64,000 nt of DNA from Pseudomonas fluorescens (lineage in GTDB: Bacteria > Pseudomonadota > Gammaproteobacteria > Pseudomonadales > Pseudomonadaceae), in assembly GCF_001307275.1 (NCBI RefSeq), contig NZ_CP012831.1, forward strand, positions 3,526,501 through 3,590,500, given 5' to 3'. The translations under genes were made by a program, and so were the position numbers. Shown here in pieces: positions 26,810-37,262 of the stretch; the first letter of the stretch is position 1, and every line of letters starts with the position of its first letter. Under the pieces are notes generated by a model. The model was not told where the DNA came from. It was given only the letters and a program-made list of their open reading frames with translations, and did no database searches.

Positions 26810-27778
26810 TTGTCCTCTCCCATCCCGGTCACCATCCTCAGCGGCTTCCTCGGCGCCGGCAAGACCACGCTGTTGCGCCATCTGCTCAAGGCCGAGCACG
26901 GCCTGAAAATCGCCGTGATCGAGAACGAATTCAGCGATGCCGGTATCGACACCCAACTGTTGGGCGACGAGCCGGTGCAAGTCATGACCCTGGCCAACGG
27001 CTGCGTGTGCTGCACCATTCACACCGACCTGACCAAAGCCCTGTACCTGTTGCTCGAGCGGCTGGACAGCGGCGAGATTGCCTTCGATCGCCTGGTGATC
27101 GAGTGCACCGGCCTGGCCGACCCGGCCCCGGTGGCGCAGACTTTCTTCATCGACGAGGACCTGCGCGAGCGCTATATCCTCGATGGGATCCTGACCCTGG
27201 TGGACGCGGCTCACGCCGACATCCACCTGACCCAGGCCATCGCCCAGGCCCAGGTCGGGTTTGCCGACCGCCTGCTCCTGAGCAAGACCGACCTGGTGGA
27301 CGCCGCCCAGGTCCAGGCCCTTGGCGAGCGCTTGACGCGCATCAACCGACGGGCACCGATCAGGGTGGTTGAACACGGCCAGATCGACCTGGCCGAGCTG
27401 CTCGACATTCGCGGTTTCAATCTCAATGCGGACCTTGGCGCAGGGTTCAGCCTGCGCCCGGTGGGCAAGGCAACCCCGGGCGATCGCATCAGCAGCCTGG
27501 TGCTGCGCACCGACAAGGCCCTGGATATCGACAAGCTCAGCGAGTTCATGAACCAGTTGCTGGAAGAGCACGGCAAGCAATTGCTGCGCTACAAAGGCGT
27601 GCTGAACATCGCCGGCGAACCCCGCCGGCTGGTGTTCCAAGGCGTGCTCAAGCTGTACGGTTTCGATTGGGACACTGAATGGGCGCCCGACGAAGCCCGG
27701 GAAAGCGTGATCGTGTTCATCGCCGACGAACTGCCCGAAGAGAAGATCCGCGCTGGCTTCGAAGCCGCGCTACTTTGA
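26810..27778 (+). CDS. CobW/YjiA-type metal-binding GTPase
   Basis: 322 aa. It starts at TTG 26810, with AAGGAG 7 bases upstream and no ATG in reach. Walker A is GFLGAGKTTLL, the metal-binding CxCC motif is GCVCCTI, and the guanine motif is SKTD. The C-terminal CobW_C domain runs from about residue 220. Such COG0523 GTPases deliver metals (zinc, cobalt or others) to targets. The neighbouring cstA-ybdD genes match the yjiY-yjiX-yjiA order of E. coli. Confidence 0.93.
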   Translation: MSSPIPVTILSGFLGAGKTTLLRHLLKAEHGLKIAVIENEFSDAGIDTQLLGDEPVQVMTLANGCVCCTIHTDLTKALYLLLERLDSGEIAFDRLVIECTGLADPAPVAQTFFIDEDLRERYILDGILTLVDAAHADIHLTQAIAQAQVGFADRLLLSKTDLVDAAQVQALGERLTRINRRAPIRVVEHGQIDLAELLDIRGFNLNADLGAGFSLRPVGKATPGDRISSLVLRTDKALDIDKLSEFMNQLLEEHGKQLLRYKGVLNIAGEPRRLVFQGVLKLYGFDWDTEWAPDEARESVIVFIADELPEEKIRAGFEAALL

Positions 27779-28483
27779 CGATCCCGCGCCTGCGACCAGC
27801 AGCAGTTTTTGCTCCAGATGGTCCAGGTGCTCGTCCATCAGCCGCACCGCTTCATTGACGTTGCGGCCTTCCACCGCGTCGACGATCGCCAGGTGTTCCT
27901 GCCAGGCGCAATGCCGGCGGGATTTGACCTCGTGGCGTGCCAGGGCCAGCGAGGTCAAGGGCACCAGGCTGCCGAGGAATTGCGTCAACGGCGCGTTGCC
28001 GGCCATGGCGGCCAGGTGCAGGTGAAACTCGCCGGACAGGCGTATCGCCGGGCCACGCTCGCCGCGGTCCAGGCACTGGCGCTCGCGCTCCACCAGATCG
28101 CGCAGGCACTGCAAGTCCTTGGGTTGCGGCGCCTTGCAGGCCAGGCGCACCAGGGTCTGCTCGGCCAGGCGGCGAGCATGGAGGATCTGCCGCGTCTGCT
28201 CCAGATCCGGCGCGGCGACTTGTGGCCGATGGTTGGGCCGCAATATCACCACTTGCTGGTGGGACAGGCGCGCCAGGACACGGCGAATGATGCTGCGGCT
28301 GACACCGAACACGTCTCCCAGGCTTTCCTCGGTGAAACGGCTGGCCGGAGCGATGCGTTGTTCAAGAATGGCGTCGAAGATCCGCGGGTAGATATCGTCC
28401 ACCGACGGTTTGCCAATCCGGCCGGGCAGGGGCAGGGCGGCGAGTACATTGCGGTTGTGCTGATGGGAAACGAGAGTGTTCAT
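27770..28483 (-). CDS. GntR-family regulator (FCD type)
   Basis: 237 aa. The winged helix reads FDAILEQRIAPASRFTEESLGDVFGVSRSIIRRVLARL, followed by an all-helical FCD ligand domain with GEFHLHLA as a metal-ligand segment. It overlaps the 3' end of the GTPase gene by 9 bases. It lies 22 bases downstream of a second GntR gene on the same strand, so the pair is probably co-transcribed. Confidence 0.9.
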   Translation of the reverse strand: MNTLVSHQHNRNVLAALPLPGRIGKPSVDDIYPRIFDAILEQRIAPASRFTEESLGDVFGVSRSIIRRVLARLSHQQVVILRPNHRPQVAAPDLEQTRQILHARRLAEQTLVRLACKAPQPKDLQCLRDLVERERQCLDRGERGPAIRLSGEFHLHLAAMAGNAPLTQFLGSLVPLTSLALARHEVKSRRHCAWQEHLAIVDAVEGRNVNEAVRLMDEHLDHLEQKLLLVAGAGSSK

Positions 28484-28505
28484 GGCGGTCTCCGCAGGCC
28501 CAGGT

Positions 28506-29210
28506 TCAAGTGCCGAGGTTGTCGTCCGGAATATTCAATTCGATGCCCATGCGCTGGCCTTCCCGGAGAATATGCCGACGCATTTCGGCGCTGGCCTGGG
28601 CGCTGTTCTTGCCACGAATGGCGCGGACCACGGCTTCGTTCTCTTCCAGGCGTTCGGCCAGGTGCTCGGGCGAGTTGCGCAACACATCGGCGCTTTGCTT
28701 GAGGGCGTTGCTGGTCTGCTGGACCACGTTCTGGAAGATCGGGTTGGACGTCAGGGCAAACAGTTCTTCATGGAAAGCGATGTAGGCGTTGGCGCAGGCG
28801 TCGCTGTCGTTGGCTTCCAGGGCTTCGCGCATGTCCATGAGGGTCAGGCGCAACTGGCCGACATCCTTGCTGCTGATGGACTGGGCCACCAGGCCGACGA
28901 TGAAGGGCTCCAGGGTGTAGCGCAGCTGCAGCAAGTCTTCCAGGCTCGCGCCGGCCATGGCACTGCCTTCGCTGACGGCATCGCCGGGATTGGCCTCCAG
29001 CACCACGACGCCTTTGCCGGGCATCGAGCGCACCAGGCCCAGGGTTTCCAGCACAATCACCGCTTCACGCAGGCTTGGCCGGCTGATGCCCAGTTGCTCG
29101 GCCAACTCGCGCTGGCCGGGCAGCATGTCACCCGAGCGCCACTGGCCCCGGGCGAGGGCGGCGCGGAGTTTCTCCACCACGGAATTGACGACGGTCGATG
29201 AGCTGATCAC
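28506..29210 (-). CDS. GntR-family regulator (FadR/FCD type)
   Basis: 234 aa. The best start is GTG at 29210 because AAGGAG lies 6 bases upstream; an in-frame TTG at 29231 has nothing suitable. The helix-turn-helix segment is GDMLPGQRELAEQLGISRPSLREAVIVLE, with a FadR-like FCD domain after residue 80 (AYIAFHEELFALTSNP). It follows the dicarboxylate symporter gene and is a good candidate for its regulator. Confidence 0.9.
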   Translation of the reverse strand: MISSSTVVNSVVEKLRAALARGQWRSGDMLPGQRELAEQLGISRPSLREAVIVLETLGLVRSMPGKGVVVLEANPGDAVSEGSAMAGASLEDLLQLRYTLEPFIVGLVAQSISSKDVGQLRLTLMDMREALEANDSDACANAYIAFHEELFALTSNPIFQNVVQQTSNALKQSADVLRNSPEHLAERLEENEAVVRAIRGKNSAQASAEMRRHILREGQRMGIELNIPDDNLGT

Positions 29211-29234
29211 ATGTGACTCCTTGGAAATCAATCA

Positions 29235-29264
29235 GGCGATGCCGGCTCTCGGGCCGGCATCGCC
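29235..29264. terminator. strong hairpin between dctA-like and gntR genes
   Basis: GGCGATGCCGG-N8-CCGGCATCGCC, an 11-bp GC-rich stem 6 bases after the symporter stop. The T-run on the minus strand is weak (TGATTGATTT), so it may act as partial terminator or mRNA stabiliser. Confidence 0.5.
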
Positions 29265-29269
29265 GTCTT

Positions 29270-30583
29270 TCAGAATTGCTGGTGATGGGCACTGCCCACC
29301 GGTTTTCTGGGTTGGAAGGTATAGCCTTGTTGGCCGGACAGCACCTTGCGCGCCCGGGGGACGTCGATGTCTTTCTCCCAGCGGGCAATCGCCACGGTCG
29401 CCACACAGTTGCCGATCAGGTTGGTCAGGGCCCGGCCAATGCCCATGAACCAGTCCACGGCCAACACCAGCACCAGGCCGACCACCGGGATCGCCGGGAT
29501 CGCGGTCAGCGTCGCCGCCAGTATCACCAGCGCCGAGCCGGGAATTCCGTGGGCGCCCTTGGACGTGATCAGGGATACCAGCAGGATGGTCAACAGATCG
29601 CTCAGGGCCAAGGGCGTACCGGTGGCGTTGGCAATAAAGACAATCGCCAGGGTCAGGTAGATGGAAAACCCGTCCAGGTTGAATGAGTAACCGGTTGGAA
29701 TCACCAGGCCCACGGTGGAGCTGCCGATCCCCAGGTGTTCGAGCTTGCGCATGATCTGGGGCAGCACGGCATCGGACGAAGCAGTGCCGAGTACGATCAG
29801 CAGCTCTTCGCGCAGGTACTTGAGAAACGGCAGCATCGGCAGGCCCGACGCACGCATCACCAGACCAAGGATCAGCGTGACGAAGGCGATGCAGGTCAGG
29901 TAGAACAGGCCGACGAGGCTGCCCAGGTGCTGCAGCGAGTCCAGGCCATATTTGCTGGTGGTGAAGGCAATGGCCCCGAACACACCGATAGGAGCCAGGC
30001 GCACGATCATGCCCATGATGCGGAAGATCACATGGCTGAGTTCGTTGATCAGCCGCGAGATGCCGGAAGCCGCGTCGCCCACCAGGTTCAGCGCGCTGCC
30101 GAACAGCACTGAAAACAGCAGGACTTGCAGAATGTTGTTTTCAGCGAAGGCACCGATCACCGAGGTTGGGATCAGGTTCATCAGGAACTGGGTGGTAGTG
30201 ACCATGTGCTGGCCGCGTTGGGCGATGTCGTTCACGTCCGCGCTGGAGAGCTGCTCCAGATGGATGTTCGCGCCGCTGCCAATGCCTGTGCTGAAAGCGA
30301 GGACCAGGCCGATGACCAGGGCGATGGTGGTGAGGACTTCGAAGTAGATGACCGACTTGAGGCCGATGCGCCCGACTTTCTTGAGATCACCGGCGCCGGA
30401 GATGCCGCTGACCACCACGCAGAAAACGATCAGGCCGATGAGCATCTTGATCAGCTTGATGAAGCCGTCGCCGAGGGGTTTGAGCTGTGCTGAGTATTCG
30501 GGAAGGGTAAGCCCGCAGACGATGCCGAGCATCAGTCCGAGGACAACTTGTAGGAAGATCGACCGCGAGCACCATTTGAGCAT
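29270..30583 (-). CDS. dicarboxylate/amino-acid:cation symporter (DctA/GltP family)
   Basis: 437 aa DAACS-family inner-membrane carrier. GLTLPEYSAQLKPLGDGFIKLIKMLIGLIVF at the N terminus and the substrate loop VGLVIPTGYSFNLDG are diagnostic. Likely substrates are C4-dicarboxylates, glutamate or aspartate. The two GntR regulators downstream and the repeated GGTAAGACC elements upstream suggest substrate-induced control. Confidence 0.92.
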   Translation of the reverse strand: MLKWCSRSIFLQVVLGLMLGIVCGLTLPEYSAQLKPLGDGFIKLIKMLIGLIVFCVVVSGISGAGDLKKVGRIGLKSVIYFEVLTTIALVIGLVLAFSTGIGSGANIHLEQLSSADVNDIAQRGQHMVTTTQFLMNLIPTSVIGAFAENNILQVLLFSVLFGSALNLVGDAASGISRLINELSHVIFRIMGMIVRLAPIGVFGAIAFTTSKYGLDSLQHLGSLVGLFYLTCIAFVTLILGLVMRASGLPMLPFLKYLREELLIVLGTASSDAVLPQIMRKLEHLGIGSSTVGLVIPTGYSFNLDGFSIYLTLAIVFIANATGTPLALSDLLTILLVSLITSKGAHGIPGSALVILAATLTAIPAIPVVGLVLVLAVDWFMGIGRALTNLIGNCVATVAIARWEKDIDVPRARKVLSGQQGYTFQPRKPVGSAHHQQF

Positions 30584-30647
30584 GGGAGGGATTCCTGGTT
30601 CGGTGTCCTTGTTCGCCAGGGGGCTGGCGTCGGGACTTCATTATTGT

Positions 30648-30656
30648 GGTCTTACC
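30648..30656 (-). promoter_or_regulatory. candidate GntR operator 1
   Basis: On the minus strand CCGGTAAGACCACA; the core GGT-AAG-ACC is a small palindrome of the form bound by FCD-type GntR proteins. It is 65 bp upstream of the symporter start. Confidence 0.35.
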
Positions 30657-30733
30657 GGTTTGTCCAGTGCAGGCGCAGTCTAGGCGCTGTTTTCGCGGAT
30701 GTGCAAGTACGATGATGAGGATTTGGCTTGACC

Positions 30734-30742
30734 GGTCTTACC
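30734..30742 (-). promoter_or_regulatory. candidate GntR operator 2
   Basis: On the minus strand TTGGTAAGACCGGTCAAG, with the same GGTAAGACC core as the site at 30648, 86 bp further upstream. Confidence 0.35.
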
Positions 30743-30837
30743 AATTGCGGTGAAAGCCCTGAGCTTGAGCCTTTTCTCGGCCGGAAAAAAATATCGCCAG
30801 ATGCCTAAGTGGGTCAGTTAAGGAGAGAACCCAGGAC

Positions 30838-30867
30838 TGTGGCGAGGGAGCAAGCTCCCTCGCCACA
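30838..30867. repeat. single REP-like hairpin
   Basis: TGTGGCGAGGGAG...CTCCCTCGCCACA, the same variant as at 4001. It lies 3' of the orphan gene at 30907 and may end its transcript. Confidence 0.75.
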
Positions 30868-30906
30868 GGGGGATAGATGGGTTGTCCCTGCCTTGCATTA
30901 AATGTC

Positions 30907-31452
30907 CTACGGGTATTTTTCTCCGAGGATGCTCAGAATGAACGTCACCTTTGACTGTTCTTCCGTCTCGGCAAGATAGAGATAAGGCGAGCCCCGTAGC
31001 CTTAATCCCCCCACATGTTTTCTATTGGCTGTCATGAGCGAAATACGGCTGTGACCGGGTTTGATGGTTTTCGGCGTGAGGACATTCTGTTGAAAGTCGA
31101 TAAGAGTAAAAAGTGTCGGCTTTTTAGTATTGGGATCCTGTGCGCCAAGTACTTCAAACCAACTTTTACTGAGCAGTTTGTTGTAGTGCTCGCCGGCGTT
31201 TTTCATGGTCAGCAGATAGCCACCCGCCGTATGCCGGAAATGCAGTCGCAAGGGCTCGCCACGCGTCCTCGGATCTTCGGCGCGCATGCCAAGCAGGTGT
31301 GAGTGGTCCTGGGTCTGGGGTTTGCCGGTATAAAATCCACCGCTGAAAGAGCTGACGGTCGCCATCGCGGGTTTGCCATGCAGCCTTTCCAGTAGGTTGA
31401 CGTGAGCGCTAAACATATCAAGTGTTGCATGAAAGGAATGTTCACTGTCCAT
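30907..31452 (-). CDS. hypothetical protein, unrecognised family
   Basis: 181 aa. I do not recognise it. There is no signal peptide, membrane helix or clear enzyme motif. The sequence is mixed alpha/beta with many Ser, His and Tyr residues (HSFHATLDMF, GGFYTGKPQTQDHSHLLGM, RLHFRHTAGGYLLTMKNAG, SPYLYLAETEEQSKVTFILS), perhaps a small beta-rich fold. AGGAG lies 11 bases before the ATG. It looks more AT-rich than neighbouring core genes and sits alone, suggesting recent acquisition. Confidence 0.65.
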   Translation of the reverse strand: MDSEHSFHATLDMFSAHVNLLERLHGKPAMATVSSFSGGFYTGKPQTQDHSHLLGMRAEDPRTRGEPLRLHFRHTAGGYLLTMKNAGEHYNKLLSKSWFEVLGAQDPNTKKPTLFTLIDFQQNVLTPKTIKPGHSRISLMTANRKHVGGLRLRGSPYLYLAETEEQSKVTFILSILGEKYP

Positions 31453-31603
31453 GTGAATATTGACTCCTGTAAGGGTTGATCAAGTTTGGGGTGGGGCGAG
31501 CTGGATCTTATTGAGTTATTAGTCGCTTGTGGGGTTGCCTATATTGCAGGACGTTAAATGCTGGCTGGCGTTAGTTGTCTGGTCGTATGTTTTGCATACC
31601 AAT

Positions 31604-31638
31604 AAAAAAGGCCCGCATCTTTCGATGCGGGCCTTTTT
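31604..31638. terminator. glyA: rho-independent terminator of glyA
   Basis: AAAAAAGGCCCGCATC-TTTC-GATGCGGGCCTTTTT: a long GC stem flanked by A and T runs, so it works in both directions. On the minus strand it lies 22 bases after the glyA stop. Confidence 0.93.
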
Positions 31639-31659
31639 GGCTACGTGTGGGCGAGCTGA

Positions 31660-32913
31660 TTAAGCGCCGTATACCGGCAGCTTCTTGCAGATAGCCTTGA
31701 CCTTCTCACGCACGGCGTCGATGACCGCTTCGTTGTTCAGGTCCGCCAGGATGTCGCAGATCCAGCCGGCCAGTTCCTTGCACTCGGCTTCCTTGAAGCC
31801 GCGAGTGGTCACGGCCGGGGTGCCGAAGCGCAGGCCCGAAGTGACGAATGGGGAGCGTGGGTCGTTGGGTACCGAGTTCTTGTTCACGGTGATGAACGCC
31901 TTGCCCAGCGCTGCGTCAGCGTCTTTGCCGGAGATGTCCTGCTTGATCAGCGAGAGCAGGAACAGGTGGTTTTCAGTACCGCCGGACACCACGTCGAAGC
32001 CGCGCTCGATGAACACGCCGGCCATGGCCTTGGCATTCTTCACCACTTGTTGCTGGTAAGCCTTGAACTCAGGCTGCAGCGCTTCCTTGAAGCAGATCGC
32101 CTTGGCTGCGATCACGTGCTCCAGCGGGCCACCCTGGGCGCCCGGGAAGACGGCGGAGTTCAGCTTCTTCTCGATGTCGGCGTTGGCGCGCGCCAGGATC
32201 AGGCCGCCACGTGGACCGCGCAGGGTCTTGTGGGTGGTGGTGGTGACCACGTCGGCGAACGGCACCGGGTTCGGGTACACGCCCGCGGCAACCAGGCCGG
32301 CCACGTGGGCCATGTCGACGAACAGGTAGGCACCGACCTTGTCGGCGATTGCGCGGAAACGCGGGAAGTCGAGGATCTGCGAGTAGGCGGAGAAACCGGC
32401 CACGATCATTTTCGGCTTGTGCTCGAGGGCCAGGCGCTCGACTTCGTCGTAGTCGATCAGGCCATTGCCGTCGATGCCGTACTGGATGGCGTTGTACAGC
32501 TTGCCGGAGGAGGAAACGCTGGCGCCGTGGGTCAGGTGACCGCCGTGGGCCAGGCTCATGCCCAGGATGGTGTCACCGGCCGACAGCAGCGCCAGGTACA
32601 CGGCGGCGTTGGCTTGGGAACCGGCGTGCGGCTGGACGTTGGCGTAATCGGCGCCGAACAGTTCCTTGGCGCGGTCGATGGCCAGTTGCTCGACCACGTC
32701 GACGTACTCGCAACCACCGTAGTAGCGCTTGCCCGGGTAACCTTCGGCGTACTTGTTGGTCAGTACCGAGCCTTGAGCTTCCATCACCGCGGGGCTGGTG
32801 TAGTTTTCCGAAGCGATCAGCTCAATGTGCTCTTCCTGGCGCTGAGCTTCTTGCTCCATGGCGGCAAAGAGATCGGCGTCGTACTTGGCAATAGTCAAAT
32901 CACGGCTGAACAT
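31660..32913 (-). CDS. glyA: serine hydroxymethyltransferase
   Basis: 417 aa from [15 protein letters not shown] (GAGGA upstream); the extra codons from 32925 are unlikely to be used. It is a PLP enzyme converting serine and tetrahydrofolate to glycine and methylene-tetrahydrofolate. The PLP-lysine motif [16 protein letters not shown] and [19 protein letters not shown] are present. The order next to morA fits the GlyA3 paralogue of P. aeruginosa. Confidence 0.96.
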   Translation of the reverse strand: MFSRDLTIAKYDADLFAAMEQEAQRQEEHIELIASENYTSPAVMEAQGSVLTNKYAEGYPGKRYYGGCEYVDVVEQLAIDRAKELFGADYANVQPHAGSQANAAVYLALLSAGDTILGMSLAHGGHLTHGASVSSSGKLYNAIQYGIDGNGLIDYDEVERLALEHKPKMIVAGFSAYSQILDFPRFRAIADKVGAYLFVDMAHVAGLVAAGVYPNPVPFADVVTTTTHKTLRGPRGGLILARANADIEKKLNSAVFPGAQGGPLEHVIAAKAICFKEALQPEFKAYQQQVVKNAKAMAGVFIERGFDVVSGGTENHLFLLSLIKQDISGKDADAALGKAFITVNKNSVPNDPRSPFVTSGLRFGTPAVTTRGFKEAECKELAGWICDILADLNNEAVIDAVREKVKAICKKLPVYGA

Positions 32914-33043
32914 GGCGGTCCTCAAGGATCGGGGCAGAAAAGGGGGGCATTCTACCTCAACCGGTTTTGGAAGGCATATGAAAGGGCGTCATGTCGCGGA
33001 CGAATGGGATTCACGCGACATTCTGCGTAGCCTTGGCGGGCCC

Positions 33044-33117
33044 CATCGCGAGCAAGCTCGCTCCCACATTTGGACCTGCGTGCCCATCACCCTGTGGGAG
33101 CGAGCTTGCTCGCGATG
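33044..33117. repeat. REP pair in inverted (tail-to-tail) order
   Basis: ATCGCGAGCAAGCTCGCTCC...then TGTGGGAGCGAGCTTGCTCG. The orientation of the two halves is opposite to the other pairs in this window. It lies between glyA and morA. Confidence 0.88.
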
Positions 33118-33142
33118 AGGCCACTACAGGCACCGAAGAGCC

Positions 33143-36100
33143 TCAGTCGAGCATGAACAACGCATCATTGCTGAACTGCGCTTCGAACCGATTGGCCGGC
33201 ATCGGCCGGCCGAACAGGTAGCCCTGGACTTCGTCGCAGCCGTGCTCGCGCAGGAAATCCAACTGCTCGTGGGTCTCGACGCCCTCGGCGATCACCGCCA
33301 GGTTGAGGCTGTGGGCCATGGCGATGATTGCCCGGGCGATCTGCGCATCCTGCTCGCCGGACGGCAGGCCGTCGACGAAGGTGCGGTCGATCTTCAGCAC
33401 GTCGATGGGGAATTGCTTGAGGTAGTTGAGCGATGAATAACCGGTGCCGAAGTCATCGACGGCGATGCTCAGGCCCAGGTTTTTCAGCCCGGCGAGGATC
33501 TGCATCGCCTCGCTGACTTCGCGCATCAGGATACTTTCCGTCAGTTCCAGCTCCAGGCAGGCCGGGGGCAGGCCGGTGCTGCGCAGGATATTGGCGATGC
33601 GCGTGCCCAACTGGCCGTCGGAGAATTGCCGGGCCGAAATGTTGACCGAGACCTTCGGTACCCGGACCTTGGCCTGGTGCCAGGTCCTGAGTTGCCGGCA
33701 GGCTTCGGTGATGACCCAGTCGCCGACGTCCACCACCAGCCCGAGCTCTTCGAGCACCGGGATGAAATCCCCCGGCGGCACCAACCCACGTCGCGGATGG
33801 CGCCAGCGCAGCAGGGCCTCGGCACCGGTCAAACGTTTGCCATCGCCGCTGAACTGCGGCTGGTAATACAGCACGAACTCGTTCTGCTCCAAGGCGTGGC
33901 GCAGGTCGCTTTCCAGCTCCAGGCGTTCCAGGGCGCTGGCGTTCATGTCGGCCTGGTAGAACTGGAAGTTGTTCTTGCCACGCTCCTTGGCGTGATACAT
34001 GGCCGTGTCGGCGTTCTTCATCAACTGGCTCAGTTCGTTGCCATCCTGGGGGCTCAGGGCAATACCGATACTGGCGGTGACAAAGAACTCCCGGCCTTCG
34101 AGCACAAAGGGCCGGACCAGGCTGGCAAGGATCTGCTCGGCCACGGCAATTGCCCGGTTCAGCGCCGTTTCCCGGCTGGCGCGGGGTTGCAGCAGCAGGG
34201 TGAACTCGTCGCCGCCCATGCGCGCCACAGTGTCGTCGTCGGCGACGCAGCCGAGCAGGCGCGTGGCCATTTCCTTGAGCATCCGGTCGCCAGCGGCGTG
34301 GCCCAGGGAGTCGTTGATCGGCTTGAAGCGATCGAGGTCGAGGAACATCAGCACCACCCAGGTCTTCTGCCGCTCGGCCGATTGCAGCGCGGTGTGCAGG
34401 CGATCCTGGAACAGCGTGCGGTTGGGCAGGTGGGTCAGGGCGTCGTAGTAGGCCAGGCGATGGATACGCTGCTCGCTGGCCTTGCGTTCGCTGATGTCGC
34501 TGAAGAAGCACACATAGCTGGCCAGGTCGCCTTCGTCGTCCAGCACTGCGGTGATGCCGACCCAGGCCGGGTAGTGTTCGCCATTGCGGCGCTTGAGCCA
34601 GACTTCGCCTTCCCAGGTGCTGTGCTGTTGCAACTGCTTGAGCACGTAGCGCAAGTGGGCTTCCTGTTGCTCGTCCACGGTCAGCATGTTGGGCAACTGG
34701 TCCAGCACTTGCGACACGGCATAACCGCTGACGCGACTGAAGGCTTCGTTGGCCTGGACAATGTAGCCGGCCGGGTCGGTGATCAGGATCGCCGAGGTCG
34801 AGTGCTCGAAGACCGTGGCGGCCATGCGCAGGTCTTTTTCGGCGCGACGCTGCTGGCTGATGTCGCGGCCAACGCCGAGCACGCCTTCGAACGCGCCGTG
34901 TTCATCCCACACCAGCACCAGTCGCAGCTCGATGGGGATCTTGCGCCCATCGGCGCGCAGGCAGTCGAACAGGAACAGCTGGGTCTGCATCTGGTTGCGC
35001 AGCTCGGCCAGATGCTCGGGCTTGTCCAGGGCCTTGCTGACGCGGTCCATCAGGCTGTAGATGCCGGTCAGTTGTTGTGGATTGGCGATGATCGATTGCC
35101 AGCCGTTCTGGAAAATCCAGTCGGCGGTGTAGCCCAGCACCGCTTGCACCGACGGGCTGACGTAGTTGAGCGAAAGCTTGTTGTCGGTGGAGAAGATCAC
35201 GTCGCTGATGCTTTCGGCGAGCATCCGGTAGCGTTGCTCGCTGTCGCGCAGCGATTCGCTGGCCTCGATCTGCTCGGTGACGTCCTTGGCCACGCCGATG
35301 ATCCGGGTCACCTGGTCATGCCGGTCACGGGCCAGTGCCTGTTCGCGAATATCGAAACAGCGCCATTTGCCATTGCGATGGCGAAAGCGCAATTGGCATT
35401 GCAACAGCTGCGTGTACCCGCCACGGCGTTGTTCCAGGCGCAGGTTGTGGTAGTGATCGGCGTCGTCGCTGTGCAGCAGGATTTCCCAGAAGTATTCGCC
35501 CATCTGGTGCAGTTCGGTGCGATCGTACCCCAGGGTCTGGCCCAGGTGATGGTTGCTGAAGATCATCCGCTGGCTGATGACATCCTGCACGTAGAGATGA
35601 TCCGGAACGGTGCGTACCACGTCGGACCAGAAACCTTCGCGCTCGAGCAGCGAGAGTTCGATCAGCTTGCGGCTGGTGATATCGCTGATGCTCAGGATGA
35701 CCGCGTTGTAGTCGGGCTGTTTTTCCGGCAGGCGCAGCACCAGCCACAGGTGCTGGTCGCGGCCATGGGCGTCCTGGAGCTTGATTTCCAGTTCCAGTTG
35801 CTTGTGTTGGTCGAGCAGCGCTTCGAGCAGTTTCGAGCCGATGGGGTTGTTGTCTGGCGTGCCCTTGCCGACCAGCAACTGCCAAGCCTGGGCACAGGAG
35901 TCGACGTTGAGCAGTTTCAACGCCATCTGGTTGACCTCGGTGACGTGGACTTCCTGGCGCAATTGCTCGAGTTGGTGAGCGGTTCGCAGCCAGGCGCGCA
36001 ATTGATCGCCATTGTGCAGGCCGACCCGCTCAAAAAAGGCCTTGAGCCCCGACAGGTCCAGCACGCACAGGGCCACGCCGGTGCCTTCGAAAATATCCTG

Positions 36101-36991
36101 GTAACGCCGTCGACCTTCGTGCAACTGCCGCTGGCGCCGGCGCATGTTCAAGAGCGCGATCACCGGCAACAACGAGAACGCCAGGCCCAGCAGGCACTTG
36201 CCGATGAAGGCCGGCAGCAGTTGCTCGATCACCTGGCGCCGGTCGAACAGCCCCCGCAGTTGCCAGTCGCTGCTGCTCAGGGGCACGGTCAGTACCGTAT
36301 TTTCCAGGTCATCCGGCGACAGGTGGGTAGGGCTGATCGATGGCAGGCTCTCGTCGCGGCTGACGATCTGCTGGTTGAGGCGGTTTTCCACCAGCCATAG
36401 CGGGCGCAGCCCCACATCGGCTTGCTTGGTCAGGGTGGCGAAAAAATTCGGGGTCAGGCGCAGGGCCCAATAGCCACGGCTGCTGCCGCTGGCCTGGTGC
36501 AACAACAGATGCACCACGGAGCCGTCTTCGGCATTGCTGAAATAATGGGCCTGGGCCCGGCTGCGCCGCACCAGCTCACCCAGGTAGGCGGCGTCATGGC
36601 TGTCGGCGTCGCTGTCACTGAGCACCCGGCCGGAAGGGCTCAGCAGTGCCAGGCTGCGCAATTCGGGTAACGATTGCTGGAGTTTACGAACCAGGGCCTG
36701 CTGTTCGTCGGCACTTTGTGGCTGTTCGACGATCGGTAGCAGATTGAGGGCGATTTGCGCGTTCAGGGCCATGTTCAGGCTGACTTGCGCGGCGAGATCG
36801 GCGGTGTAGTCGATGGTGTATTGGCGCTGTTGCTGTTGGGTTTCACGCAGTTGGTCGAGCAGTTGCCAGAACAGCAAGCCGAGCAACAGCAGCACCAGCG
36901 TGGCCAGCGCGCCCTTCAGTGTCCCGCGCAGGGGCGAGCCGGGCACGACAGCGGGTGCGCGAGGGGACAGGGGCGGAGTGACGTTGGACAA
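33143..36991 (-). CDS. morA: membrane PAS-GGDEF-EAL c-di-GMP regulator, MorA-like
   Basis: 1282 aa. Two membrane helices (about 25-47 and 262-284) enclose a periplasmic sensor region. Four PAS/PAC units follow, ending in [23 protein letters not shown] and [15 protein letters not shown] domain has intact GGDEF at residues 926-930. An EAL domain has intact EALLRW (EAL 1058-1060) and [10 protein letters not shown]. Both synthesis and breakdown of c-di-GMP are therefore possible. MorA controls motility and biofilm timing in pseudomonads, and the location beside glyA matches P. aeruginosa. Confidence 0.92.
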   Translation of the reverse strand: MSNVTPPLSPRAPAVVPGSPLRGTLKGALATLVLLLLGLLFWQLLDQLRETQQQQRQYTIDYTADLAAQVSLNMALNAQIALNLLPIVEQPQSADEQQALVRKLQQSLPELRSLALLSPSGRVLSDSDADSHDAAYLGELVRRSRAQAHYFSNAEDGSVVHLLLHQASGSSRGYWALRLTPNFFATLTKQADVGLRPLWLVENRLNQQIVSRDESLPSISPTHLSPDDLENTVLTVPLSSSDWQLRGLFDRRQVIEQLLPAFIGKCLLGLAFSLLPVIALLNMRRRQRQLHEGRRRYQDIFEGTGVALCVLDLSGLKAFFERVGLHNGDQLRAWLRTAHQLEQLRQEVHVTEVNQMALKLLNVDSCAQAWQLLVGKGTPDNNPIGSKLLEALLDQHKQLELEIKLQDAHGRDQHLWLVLRLPEKQPDYNAVILSISDITSRKLIELSLLEREGFWSDVVRTVPDHLYVQDVISQRMIFSNHHLGQTLGYDRTELHQMGEYFWEILLHSDDADHYHNLRLEQRRGGYTQLLQCQLRFRHRNGKWRCFDIREQALARDRHDQVTRIIGVAKDVTEQIEASESLRDSEQRYRMLAESISDVIFSTDNKLSLNYVSPSVQAVLGYTADWIFQNGWQSIIANPQQLTGIYSLMDRVSKALDKPEHLAELRNQMQTQLFLFDCLRADGRKIPIELRLVLVWDEHGAFEGVLGVGRDISQQRRAEKDLRMAATVFEHSTSAILITDPAGYIVQANEAFSRVSGYAVSQVLDQLPNMLTVDEQQEAHLRYVLKQLQQHSTWEGEVWLKRRNGEHYPAWVGITAVLDDEGDLASYVCFFSDISERKASEQRIHRLAYYDALTHLPNRTLFQDRLHTALQSAERQKTWVVLMFLDLDRFKPINDSLGHAAGDRMLKEMATRLLGCVADDDTVARMGGDEFTLLLQPRASRETALNRAIAVAEQILASLVRPFVLEGREFFVTASIGIALSPQDGNELSQLMKNADTAMYHAKERGKNNFQFYQADMNASALERLELESDLRHALEQNEFVLYYQPQFSGDGKRLTGAEALLRWRHPRRGLVPPGDFIPVLEELGLVVDVGDWVITEACRQLRTWHQAKVRVPKVSVNISARQFSDGQLGTRIANILRSTGLPPACLELELTESILMREVSEAMQILAGLKNLGLSIAVDDFGTGYSSLNYLKQFPIDVLKIDRTFVDGLPSGEQDAQIARAIIAMAHSLNLAVIAEGVETHEQLDFLREHGCDEVQGYLFGRPMPANRFEAQFSNDALFMLD

Positions 36992-37262
36992 GCTGTAATC
37001 CTGCAGTTTGCTGGACTGGCGCGACGTGCACTATAAGCCGGACGCCCGAAGGGCGGCTAGCATGCCTTGACTTGTGGCAAAGTGCCAGCCCCTGGCGGCT
37101 GGACCTTGACCGACGGTTGAGGTAGCTTTGCCGGTCAAACAAGAGCGTTCCAGCTCCAGATTCCCAGGCTCTATCCGCCCGCAGGCATTGATGACCGTCA
37201 AGTGCCGGCGCCGCGCGTGGCCTGGCTCGTTCTTTTCACCTGTCACTGACGCTAGGTTCACC

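Larger units (their letters stand above)
30584..30906. other. 323-bp gap upstream of the symporter gene
   Basis: It holds the symporter promoter region, two GGTAAGACC elements and a REP-like hairpin (30838-30867). No coding frame is credible. Confidence 0.6.

Noticed and set aside
33626..36400. 924-codon plus-strand open frame opposite morA
   Set aside because: Antisense shadow of morA; no start site or domain.
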